From Ambrosia x helenae (lineage: Eukaryota; Streptophyta; Magnoliopsida; Asterales; Asteraceae), in the NCBI GenBank assembly GCA_030844895.1, contig CM061233.1, positions 50,335,453-50,399,452 on the forward strand: DNA of 64,000 nt. The letters are read 5' to 3'. Position 1 is the first letter of the stretch, and every line of letters starts with the position of its first letter. The notes below the pieces were generated by a model that saw only the letters and a program-made list of their open reading frames with translations, was not told the DNA's origin and ran no database searches. Below are positions 23,450-34,152 of the stretch, piece by piece. A program made the position numbers and the translations under genes.

Positions 23450-24339
23450 GTGCAGGGAGCTTCTGCTTGTTTAGATAGTCTTTGGTATGTAGATAGTGGA
23501 GGCTCCAGGCACATGACAGGATGTAGAGCCCTACTTACGGACTTCTTAGCTCATGGAGGGGGTGTTATATCCTTTGGTAATCATTCAAAAGGTAAAGTGT
23601 TGGGTTCAGGGACTGTTCAGGCTGGGAAACTCAAGTTTGAAAATGCCAATCTTATTGATAATCTTACAATTGCCAATCTTATTGATAATCTTACAATTAA
23701 TCTTCTTAGTGTCTCACAAATGAGTGACAAAGGCTATGGGTCATTCTTCACTAAGAAAACTTGTAAGATTATTGGGCCAAAAGTGGTCAAAAAGATTGAT
23801 ACCATCATAGCTGAGAGCAAAGCACAACTTGTTGCTCAAAGGAGTGGCAATGTGTATGTAGTTGATATGTTGAAGGATAATCCTATGGCAAATGTCTATC
23901 TATTTTCTGTTGCCTCCACTAAAGAGACAGAATTGTGGCATAGGAGACTGGGTCACACCAACCTTCAAACTATCAACTCACTCTCCAAACAAAGCCTTGT
24001 AAGAGGTCTTCCATCAAAAGAATTCAAATGTGATGAGCATTGTGTTTTCTGTTTAAAAGGAAAACAACATAAAAGCTCTTACAAACATTGATGAGTCCAA
24101 AACAAGTCAATGTCTTCAATGTTGCATATGGACTTGTTTGGCCCAGTTAAAATCATTAGCCTTAGAAGAAAGAGATTTTGTCTTGTTACAGTTGATGATT
24201 TTTCTAGGTTTACATGGACTTAATTTTTACACTCTAAGGATGAGACTGCAGGTATATTGAAGGACTTTGTCACCAAAGTTGAGAAACAATATGACTTGCC
24301 AGTAAAAGTCTTTATAAGTGACAATAGAACAGAGTTTAT
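23450..24339 (+). pseudogene. pol: pol start of element B: protease, GAG-pre-integrase, integrase N-terminal part
   Basis: The protease motif LWYVDSGGSRHMTG keeps catalytic Asp-Ser-Gly. GAG-pre-integrase is ELWHRRLGHTNLQTIN, and the integrase zinc region is CDEHCVFCLKGKQH. A two-base loss near 24086 shifts the frame, and a stop follows in the integrase start. A 27-bp in-frame tandem duplication at about 23645-23697 repeats NLIDNLTIA. Integrase breaks off after DNRTEF at 24339, where family-A sequence begins. Confidence 0.85.
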
Positions 24340-25108
24340 TAAGCCAAAGGAGAAGGCTAATAGTTTTCTTGAGCCGACTTACTCAAAGGACCCAGCTCCT
24401 GAGAGTTTAAGAAGAAGGTGTGTGGATGATCAATATCCTATCACTACTTATGCAAAGTCAAACGCCAAGAACAACTTTGAAGAGTACCGTGCGTATTTTA
24501 AGTGCGGGGAGAGAGGGCATTTACTTGCTCACTGCCCGTACGTTAGGTACAAGAGGCACGAGGTTGAAGTGAAGCAAAAGTATCAAAGTCCAGTCGATAA
24601 TCATTGTTATCCACAACGACGCTTTGTCCTTCAACCAGCACTGTTTTACAACCAAAGCCGTTATTACCAAAAGAGGGATAATCGTCAGATGACATATGAT
24701 CGTCGTAACCAGATCGCCTTGGAAAAATCTTTTAAGAAGCCAGCGGTGAACACAACTGTTGAGAAGCAAAAGGTACCATTAAAACTTGCAGTTAAACCAA
24801 CAGTTGGACCTGTGTCTGTTAAATCAGAGAAGGTAACCAAGACAGTTTCCTTCAAGAATGAAGTAAAGAAACCGACTGAGACTCCAAAATCTCAGATCCG
24901 GATCTTGAAACATTCGGAACAATTCTGGTCACCAGTGGGATCTCAAGGTGCTTCGACTTCAAAAGCACATGAGAAGTCTGAGAATGAAAAGGATTTAATT
25001 GATCAGAAAAAGATCAATTCAAATTCAAATGTTTGTGATAAAGAATCTTTGAAACAAAATGTTCAAAGACCCAAGACCAAGCAGGCTTGGGTCCCCCGAA
25101 AGAACTAA
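24340..25108 (+). pseudogene. gag: gag C-terminal half of copy C, fused in frame to element B integrase
   Basis: An ORF from 24257 to 25108 runs through the B/C junction without a stop. Zinc knuckle CFKCRERGHLLAHC of element A reads CGERGHLLAHC here, with the first Cys of the motif changed (YFKCGERGHL), so the knuckle is probably defective. The basic tail ends AWVPRKN, then TAA (25106-25108). Because the 5' gag half is replaced by integrase, this cannot make a normal capsid protein. Confidence 0.78.
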
Positions 25109-25124
25109 TCTTTTTACTTGATAT

Positions 25125-28100
25125 GTGCAGGGAGCTTCAGCTGGCCCTGTGAGCAGTCTTTGGATTGTTGACAGTGGAGCTTCTGGTCACATGACGGGGG
25201 ATTTATCGCTGCTATTCGACATTAGAAACATCAATGGCGGATACGTAGCATTTGCTGGGAATAAAGGTGGATACATTACTATGGAGGGTAGTGTAAGTAA
25301 TGGTATCGTGAGTTTTGAGAAGATATCGTATGTGAAGCAAATAGACTATAATCTGCTCAGTGTCAGTTAAATCTGCGATAAACAGTTTTCTTTATTCTTT
25401 GATGACAAATCTTGCTACATTCTCAAGCCAGGTTCCGTTCTTCCAAAAGAGTGGGTAATGCTGAAAGCACCGAGAGTGAACAATCTGTACATTCTCGACA
25501 TGTCAAAGGCCATGACAACCCAGGTCCAAGTAACGTGTTTCCTCTCCAAGGCTACTAAAAAAGAATCTATAATGTGGCATAGGAGGATGGGACACATTCA
25601 CCTTAGAAAAATGAACCATTTGGTGAAGAATGAACTTGTCGAAGGCGTAAATGTTAAACATTTCCATTTGAACGACAAGTGTGTGAGTTGCAAGAAAGGA
25701 AAGAAGCACAAACAATCCCACAAACCAAAGAAAGTCAATTCAGTTGAATTACCACTTGAGCGTTTGCACATGGATCTATTCGGACCGGTCAAGCGTAAAA
25801 GTCATGTTGGTGAATTGTACTGTCTTGTGGTTACCGATGACTATTCCAGATTCTCGTGAGTTATGTGCTTGCATCATAAGAGCGACACATTTAACAATCT
25901 GAAGGTTCTGTTCACTGTTTAGAAAATGTCTATGGTCTGAAGATCAAGAGAATTAGGAGTGATAATGGGACGGAGTTCAAGAACGCACAGATGGATGCTC
26001 TTTGTGAAGACAAAGGAATTCATCATGAATATAGTGCTCCATACACCCCTCAACAGAACGGTGTCGCGAAACGTAAAAACAGGACTCTAATTGAAGCGGC
26101 TAGAACAATGCTTGCAAATTCCAACCTTCCAGTAATGTTCTGGAATGAAGCCATTTACGCATCTTGTTGTACTCTCAATCGTGTGTTAACAGTGAAGAAG
26201 TTTGGTAAAACTTCTTATGAGCTATTGAACAGACGAAAGCAGAACTTAAAGTATCTAGAACCATTTGGAGCACCGTGTACAATGCTTAATCCATCTGAGA
26301 AGTTCGCACCAAAAGCTGAAGAAGGATTCTTTGTTGGATATGCAACCCCGCTCAAACGGGTATTCAACAAACGAACTCGGCAGGTCGAGGAGTGGGCTAA
26401 CGTTGAAGTTCAGCGGTATACTTAGAATGTACAGGGTAGTGGTCCAGATTGGATGTTTGATTACAAAGATTTCTTTGAATCATTCAATCTAGATAGCTTG
26501 ATTGAAGAGGTTGTATTAAGATTATACTACGAGTGTGAAAACGCAGTGACATCACCGTTGGTGCGTCCGATCACAGTAACATCTCAAACAGCTTCTAATG
26601 ATGCCAATGATCCTGCAGCTGAAGAAGAAGTGTTCCAGGAAGCTTCCACAACTATCAATTCATCAGAATCGAAAGATGATGATGATGTCACAAGTGAAGC
26701 TGTTCCAGATATTGCTACAGAGACAACTCCAGTGAACCCAAATCCAAATGTTGCTTCATCATCTAATTTGGGTAATGATCTGGATTCGACAGAGAATTTG
26801 ACTACTCAAATGGGAGTGCAAGTACCTGATTATCCAGAATCTCGGATACATCGTATTCACCCGCTCGAGCAAGTTATTGGTGATCCTGGTAGCAGTGTTA
26901 TGACGAGAGGACAACTTAAGAATGCAAACTCACAAGAAAATCTTGGCTCTCTAGCTTTATATGCTAAAATTCAAAAATCAGGTTGTCAGAATGACTGGTC
27001 TTTTGCTTGTTATCTTTCGCAGGATGAGCCGCGGACATACAAGGATGCTCTTTTGGATGACGCTTGGGTAGAGGCAATGCAAGAGGGGTTATTGCAATTT
27101 CAGAAACTGGGAGTGTGGACACTGACAGATTTACCTCCAGGAAGGAAAAAGATTGAAACCAAATGGGTGTTTAAGTGTAAAAAGGATGACAAAGGAGTGA
27201 TTGTTAGAAACAAAGCTCGATTGGTCATACAAGGATTCCATTAAGTGGAAGGAATAGACTATAACGAGATTTATGCACCAGTTACACGCTTAGTGGCTAT
27301 CCGCATGTTTCTAGCGTTTGCATTTTACAAGAAATTCAAGGTGTATCAAATGGACGTTAAAAGTGTGTATCTTTATGGTGTGGTCAAGGAAGAAGTTTAC
27401 GTAGGTCAACCACCAGGCTTTGAGGATCCTATCCACCGGGATAAGGTCTACGTTCTTAACAAAGCTCTGTATAGGTTGCACCAGGCTCCACGACAATGGT
27501 ATGAGGAGCTGAGCACGTATCTTCTATCCAAAGGATTCAAACGAGGTTTGGTAGATTGCATACTGTTCACAAAACGAACAGGATATGACTTGCTTCTAAT
27601 GCAGATTTATGTTGATGACATTATTTTTGGATCTACTAATGAACTTTTATGCAGAGAATTTGAAAAGGTTATGCAGGAAAAGTTCGAAATGAGTGCGATG
27701 GGAGAGATGCAGTTTTTCCTAGGCTTGCAGGTGGACCAAAGACCAATGGGGATCTTTATTCACCAAACCAAATACGTATCTGAAGTCTTGAGCCGATTCC
27801 AGATGGATGATTCGAAGCCGATGGATACCCCAATACAACCTAATCACGGAATTGGTGTTGACGCTAAGGGGGAGCTGACTGATCCTTTTACATACAGAGT
27901 AATCGTCGGATCTCTGATGTACCTCACCGCATCCAGACCAGACATAATGTTCACCACATGTCTCTGTGCACGTTATCAATCGAATCCGAAACAAAGTCAT
28001 TTAGCAGCTGTAAACGAATCCTTAGATATCTGAAGGGTTGTCCGTCGAGAGGACTATGGTACCCTAATGATGATAATTTTGACCTAATTGCTTTTAGTGA

Positions 28101-28554
28101 TGCAGATTGGGGAGGCTGTGACAAAGACAGCAAGTCCACAATGGCTGGATGCCAGTTTATGGGAAGCAGGCTCGTGACCTGGCAATGCAAGAAACAAACT
28201 GCAGTCGCCTTATCAACATGTGAAGCAGAATATGTCTCAGCTTCAAGCTGCTGCTCACAAGTTCTGTGGATACAACAACAGATGGTTGACTACGGTTTGA
28301 AATTTCTTAAAACCCCTATTTACTGTGATAATGAGGCCGCCATTGCATTAACTAAAGACTTAGTCAATCACTCGAAAGCTAAGCATATCCGGATTAAATA
28401 CCATTTTATCCGTGATTGTTATGCAAAAGAGTTTATCGATATGGTCAAAATCCACACTGATTATCAACGTGCAGATCTTTTTACCAAAGCTTTTGATAAA
28501 TCAAGATTTGAATATCTTTTAAAAGCAAACGGTATAAAAGAAAAACAAGACTGA
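25125..28554 (+). pseudogene. pol: pol of copy C: protease, integrase, reverse transcriptase, RNase H; disrupted
   Basis: The protease keeps LWIVDSGASGHMTG with intact Asp-Ser-Gly. Integrase, RT (YVDDIIFGS near 27610) and RNase H (CEAEYVSAS near 28220) are all present in copia order. Stops lie at 25368, 25857, 26423 and 27242. One-base deletions near 25917 and 28010 shift the frame. Compared with element A, all four stops are C-to-T or G-to-A changes. A Cys-rich SSCCSQVLW segment near 28245 is shared with A. Confidence 0.9.
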
Positions 28555-30793
28555 TCATCACCTCGGTTTATCGCTTTTTAGTTTTAGTTTTTTACCGTTT
28601 TTCAGAAAAATTCAAAAACCCAAAAATATGTTTTTCATTTTAGGGGGAGTTTATTTTTAGAAAAGCCAAAAACATTGAAGAAATCAAAAAGCCATAAAAA
28701 TTAGAAAAACCCAAAATGATTTCCAAGAGAAAAAGAGGAAATGATAGTACATCAGTGGGGATCTGACACATGCTAAAGAAGTGTAATGCAATATAAGGCG
28801 TGTGTTTGAGTTTGTGTGATGTGTTGATAGGTTTCGTAGACCTATTACTGTGTGCCTGATACATACATATCAAACGAATTGTTATGTGGATGAACTCATC
28901 ATGGGCATATGGTCTTAGTACTGTAATTTCGTTTGATAGGGTTTTTGTACAAAATTCGAAGGTTTCGGGTCGTTATGTTATTAGTTATCTGGGGATAGCC
29001 TATTTGATCTTCTGTCGTAAGTCATTACGGACCTAGATCAGACAGGGTATCTTTATAAAAGAGCTGTAAAGCCAAATCCTAAAGTTACCGAATTGAGGAA
29101 CTTTCAATGTATGACGATAATCAAAGATAATCTAATGCATCGTATCCAATCATTGATGCAAATCATGATTAATATCAGCCCTCAACCTGGTAGAGTGCAC
29201 AAGTTACTTTGTAGCATTGAGTTGCTGACCTGTATACGTCTGTGCCTCGTACCTTGTAAACTACAGATGACGAAAGCATAATCACGCGTTACAATGAGTC
29301 TTTGTGCAATTATTCCTTGATTCAGGAGTATGTCGTGTGTGTGGGAACCACAGACAATTGAGTTTATACTATAAATAGTCGTATCAGTCTAAAGCACTGC
29401 ACAACAGTCTGCATGTGAGCTTATGTGGACAACAATATCAGCAGTTGCCGGATCACAAATTGTCTTTAATAATAATATAAATCAAAAGATTAACGGTGTG
29501 ATCGGATGTCTCAATAACTGATATGATCCTCTTACCGGAAATCACAAAACATTTACTGCTTTATCTTTACATTTCTGCATTTTAAATTTTTCGTCAAAAA
29601 TCACAAAAACTCAAAAAGATTTTAGGTGTGTTTTAACAAAAACTTTCAGAAAATCCAAAAGATTTTACATTTCTATATTCTTTTTGATAACCGATGGTGG
29701 TTGATGGTGATTTTCTGAAACTTGATGGACCATTTGAGTTTTGTGATCTTTAAATAACAAATAATGAATGTCGGATGCTTAAAAGTTAAGAAAAATATTG
29801 AACGGGATTCGATTTTGAGATTTGGTAAAAAGTTCAAAAATTCCAATCTCCATTCACCCCTTCGATGGGTCGAATGTGGAATTTTACTTAAAAAAATTCG
29901 AACTTTCTAAATGGTCGAATGTGAGTGTTCTTATATCTGTTGCACATTCGAACCATATTTCCTCCTTCGAACCTTTAAATAGGGTCGAAAGTGGAAATAT
30001 CTTCACATTCGCCCAACTAAAAGGGTCGAATGTGGAGCCTATATATACTTATCTGCACCTTCGATCCTTCATTGAAAAATTTTCAAAAACCTAAGATTAC
30101 ACCCCTTGTTGCTCGTTTATTTTAAATCATATCATTATGTTCCTTGTTCTTTGCTGGTTATTTCAAGCCTAAATTTGCAGGTATCCATCCAATATTCATG
30201 ACAGAATCATTGATTATATGATCGAACCTTATGAATGAATCAAATCATGATTATGGACTGTAATAGATATAATTTTTTATAGGGATTCAATACTTAAGTG
30301 TTTTAGGGGGAGAGGATAACAAAATCAAGGGTTAAATCATATCAGATTGTTGAATTGATCATCAAAACCCTTCGAACCCTAGATTTTAGGGAAAAACACT
30401 TAATTATTGAACAATAATAACAATTGATTGTTGATAAAGGTTAATCGGACTTATTAGAAGCTTTACAAATCAAAATGGCATGTTAAAACTTTCAAAATCA
30501 AAATCTGTGATTTTTGAAGATGAACAGCCTTATTCGACCATTTCAAAAGGGTCGAATGTGACTTTTTGGTCGAAGGTAGCTTGTTCAAACGGTCGAAAGT
30601 GGACAAACGGTCGAATGTATATTTTTAAACCAACTTTTTCACATTCGAACCATATTTCCACATTCGAACCTCTTATTTCCCACATTCGAACCCACGTTTG
30701 GTCAAATGTGGAATTCCAAAATCAAAAATTTCAAATTTTGAATATTTTGTCCGTTTCTAATGTGTTTTTGTGTTTTGTTTTTGCAGATTAACA
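28555..30793 (+). other. Non-coding pol-ORF3 spacer of copy C
   Basis: This is homologous to 4492-6335 but longer, keeping segments that element A lost. It has PPT-like TTTTAGGGGGAG at 28638-28649 and 30301-30312, TATAAATAG at 29370-29378, GGTCGAA motif clusters at 29870-30030 and 30530-30720, and the acceptor-like tract ending at 30786. Confidence 0.65.
30301..30312 (+). promoter_or_regulatory. Second PPT-like motif in the copy C spacer
   Basis: TTTTAGGGGGAG is identical to the motif at 28638-28649. This duplicate is missing from element A. Confidence 0.5.
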
Positions 30794-30921
30794 ATGTCTG
30801 GACCTCAAAGTTCTGATATACCCGCTGGTTCATCAGAGAAGGCAGCCGGGAAGAAGCCGGAAGAAGAACTACCATTTGAAGAGGCACATAACTGTTGCGC
30901 TTTTCTTGGCGACTTGAAGAA
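30794..30921 (+). pseudogene. ORF3 N-terminal fragment of copy C
   Basis: ATG at 30794 lies seven bases after the acceptor-like CAG. The first 43 or so codons align with element A ORF3 (EEAHNCCAFLGDLKK) and contain no stop. Homology ends at about 30922. Confidence 0.8.
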
Positions 30922-30942
30922 ACTGCGAGAAAGAGCTTGCAT

Positions 30943-31791
30943 ATGCCAGATGAAGAATGTGGGCCTGACCAGGAGCCTGACTTTCCCCGGCACAGCTCTT
31001 TCATACCATCACAAGAGGAGCTCGTACGATCTTCCCAGTCCCAGTCTGACATTCCTTACCAGCCTCACCGTCACAGCTCTTACACACCGTCAACGTCCCA
31101 GCCGGACAACATTTGGGACAAATTCGATTTTCGGTTGCTTCCGCGGACAATAAAGGCAGAGAACTTAGTAAGGAAATATAGGGATAAAATTCCATCTGTG
31201 TTTCACCCATATATATCCAAAATAAAGGATGTGAAACCAGATGGTCATTGCAGGTTTCGAGCGGTACCTGTGGGGGTAGGGTTGGATCAACACGAGTTTA
31301 TGAATGTCCGGACCCAAATGCTAAGAGAGTTGCGCAATTACCCTACCTTGTGGAAGGACATCTTTGATCCACATGACGAAGGGCATTATAATCGTCTCGT
31401 AGAGAGTATAAAATTTGTAGGGGTGGGAAACGCACCACGTGAGAATTGGATGGTGGTTCCAGAGTCAGCATTTCTCGCTGCACAGAGGTGGGGTGTTGTT
31501 GTTCATACACTCGACATTCGTGGCAGAGATACAGTTTTCCCTCTATTTATAGGCCCAGATTGTTCTGAAAAACCTATTTTAAAGGTAGCAGTTTGCTTTA
31601 TTGATGACCATTACATCAACTTAACGCTTGAGGGATCGTATCCAATGCCTCCAACGAATCCAGCTTGAATCGCTAACAGAAATGAAGATGGCACGAAATG
31701 GGAAACTGAATACATAGATCAAATCAATGAGTACAAAGAACTAGTTTTCCCGAAGCCGAACGAAAATCCGGATATACAAGATATAGGTTAG
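30943..31791 (+). pseudogene. OTU-type cysteine protease domain from a MULE-like transposon
   Basis: The first ATG in this frame is at 30943. A Ser/Gln-rich leader precedes an OTU fold: VKPDGHCRFRAV supplies the Asp-Gly-X-Cys catalytic cysteine, and FIDDHYINLTLEGSYPMPP supplies the catalytic His. Such OTU domains, which in cells cleave ubiquitin chains, occur at the C-terminus of some plant Mutator-like transposases. A TGA at 31666-31668 sits where a Trp is usual, and the frame then continues to TAG at 31789-31791. The transposase, zinc finger and SWIM domains are absent. The 5' side abuts truncated copia ORF3, so this is a captured fragment. An active host OTU enzyme is less likely. Confidence 0.72.
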
Positions 31792-32150
31792 ATATGTGAA
31801 ATTTGTAAAAATATTATAATTGTATTGATTGTGTTTATGTTATTGAGAATTAAAAAAATTCGTTCTTGGCAAATGTATTCATCTGAGCAAACAAAGTATG
31901 TATGTGTCCAGGTTTTAAAAGGACATGCATTTATTTTTTACAACAAAAAAAATAATTAAAAATCAAAAAATTATTAAAAATCAACAAATTCCTAATAGTA
32001 TACAGAACATAGTATACAAACTAATAAACTAACAAAAGTAAGTATAAACTAGAACATGTTATTATATATATATATATATATAAAGATGATATTAGTAGAC
32101 ATTATTAGCGGTGTACAAAAAGCCCGCAACTCAAGGCTCGCTCGAAAAGC
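31792..32150. other. AT-rich sequence between OTU fragment and array 1
   Basis: No gene is seen. It contains a (TA)n run near 32064-32082. It is duplicated at about 34242-34585. Confidence 0.6.
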
Positions 32151-34053
32151 GGGCCGGTCAGTTCGAAACCGGTACGGATTGCTAAGGGGCCGGCCAGGTT
32201 GAAACCCGTAAGGGTGGATAACGGGCCAGTCAGTTTGAAACCCGTACGAGTGGATAACGGGCCGGTTAGTTTGAAACCGGTAGGGGTGGATAACTGGCGG
32301 TCAATTAGAAACTGGTACGGTTCGTTACCGAGCGGTCACTTCATAACCGGTACGGATGGATACCGGGCAGTCAGTTTGAAACCTGTACGGATTGCTAAGG
32401 GGCCGGTCAATTTGAACCCGTAAGGGTGGATAACGGGGCCGAACAGTTTGAAACCCGTACGGGTGGATAACGGGCCGGTCAGTTCGAAACCGGTACGGGT
32501 GGATAACTGGTGGTCAGTTCGAAACCGCTACGGGTGGATAACGGGGCGGTCAGTTCGAAACCGGTACGGGTGGATGACTGGAGGTCAGTTCGAAATCGGT
32601 ACGGTTCGTTACCGGGCGGTCAGTTCGAAACCGGTACGGATGGCTAAGGGGCGGTCAGTTCGAAACCGGTACGGATTGCTAAGGTACCGGTCAGTTTGAA
32701 ACCCGTAAGGATGGATAACGGGCCGGTCAGTTTGAAACCCGTACGGGTGGATAACAGGCCGGTTAGTTCGAAACCGTTATGGGTGGATAACTGGCGGTCA
32801 GTTCGAAACCGGTACGGTTCATTACCGGGCAGTCAGTTCGAAACCGGTACGGATGGATACCGGGCGGTCAGTTCGAAACCGGTACGGATTGCTAAGGGGC
32901 CGGTCAGTTTGAAACCCGTAAGGGTGGATAACGGGCTGGTCAGTTCGAAACCGGTAGGGGTGGATAACGGGCCGGTCAGTTCGAAACCGCTATGGGTGGA
33001 TAACGGGTCGGTCAGTTCGAAACCGCTATGGGTGGATAACGGGGCGGTCAATTCAAAACCGGTACGGTTCGTTACCGGGCGGTCAGTTCAAAACCAGTAC
33101 GGATGGCTTAGGGGCCGGTCAGTTCGAAACCGGTACGGATGGCTAAGGGGCCGGTCAGTTCGAAACCGGTACGGATCGCTAAGGGGCCGGTCAGTTTGAA
33201 ACCGTAAGGGTGGATAACAGGCCGGTCAGTTCGAAACCGGTATGGGTGGATCACTGGCGGTCAGTTCGAAACCGGTACGGTTCGTTACCGGGCGGTCAGT
33301 TCGAAACCAGTACGGATGGATACCGGGCAGTCAGTTCAAAACCGGTACGGATTGCTAAGGGGCCGGTCAGTTTGAAACCCGCAAGGGTGGATAACGGGCC
33401 CGTCAGTTTGAAACCCGTATAGGTGGATAACGGGCCGGTCAGTTCAAAACCGTACGGGTGGATAACTGGCGATCAGTTCGAAACCGCTATGGGTGGATAA
33501 CGGGGCTGTCAGTTCAAAACCGGTACAGTTCGTTACCAGGCGGTCAGTTCGAAACCGTAAGGATGGCTAAGGGGCCGGTCAGTTCAAAACCGGCACGGAT
33601 TGCTAAGGGGCCGGTGAGTTTGAATCCCGTAAGGGTGGATAACGGGCCGGTCTGTTTGAAACCCGTACGGGTATATAACGGGTTGGTCAGTTCGAAACTG
33701 GTACGGGTGGATAACTGGCGGTCAATTCGAAATCGGTACTGTTCGTTACCGGGCGGTCAGTTCGAAACCGGTACGGATGGATACCGGGCGGTCAGTTCGA
33801 AACCGGTACGGATGGCTTTGGGGCCGGTCAGTTTGAAACCCGTAAGGGTGGATAACGGGTCGGTAAGTTCGAAACCGGTACGGGTGGATAACTGGCGGTC
33901 AGTTCGAAACCGGTACGGGTGGATAACTGGCGGTCAGTTCGAAACCGGTATGGTTCGTTACCGGGCGGTCAGTCGAAACCGGTACGATACGTCACCGGGC
34001 GGTCAGTTCAAAACCGGTACGGATGGCTAAGGGCCGGTCAGTTCGAAACCGGT
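32151..34053 (+). repeat. Minisatellite array 1, about 36-bp monomer with higher-order pattern
   Basis: About 50 monomers of 34-36 bp share a core GGTCAGTTCGAAACCGG followed by a variable tail word: GTGGATAACG, GTGGATAACT, ATTGCTAAGG, ATGGCTAAGG, TTCGTTACCG or ATGGATACCG. Tail words recur in a set order, giving a higher-order unit of about six monomers. A 36-base period keeps a frame open with a 12-residue repeat (for example VDNGPVSSKPVR), so long ORFs here are by-products. Core CpGs often appear as TG or CA. Confidence 0.92.
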
Positions 34054-34152
34054 ATCTATTGTATAGTCTGTATATGACGTACAACGATTTATGAATGTTC
34101 TTCAAACTCGGATGTTCGTACCGAAAACCACAAACAAGCAATTACACGTACT

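Larger units (their letters stand above)
19594..24339 (+). mobile_element. Element B: Ty1/copia retrotransposon, 5' part only
   Basis: It has a 655-bp 5' LTR, a perfect tRNA-Met primer site, a long gag with three zinc knuckles, protease, GAG-pre-integrase and the first part of integrase. At about 24340 the sequence switches to family A (copy C), so RT, RNase H and the 3' LTR of B are absent. A second family-B copy lies at 57442-59616. Confidence 0.88.
24340..30921 (+). mobile_element. Copy C: second family-A copia, truncated at both ends
   Basis: It is co-linear with element A from its base 284 through pol, the spacer and the ORF3 start, with a few percent divergence by eye. The left end is fused to element B integrase; the right end breaks inside ORF3 at about 30922 against MULE-derived sequence. 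Neither LTR is present. Confidence 0.88.
31702..34152 (+). repeat. Tandem segmental duplication, unit 1
   Basis: The unit runs from GAAACTGAATACATAGATC in the OTU tail through AT-rich DNA and array 1, to a distal block GTATATGACGTACAACG...CAAGCAATTACACG. Unit 2 repeats the same order with an offset of 2,451 bases at the left edge. Confidence 0.8.
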
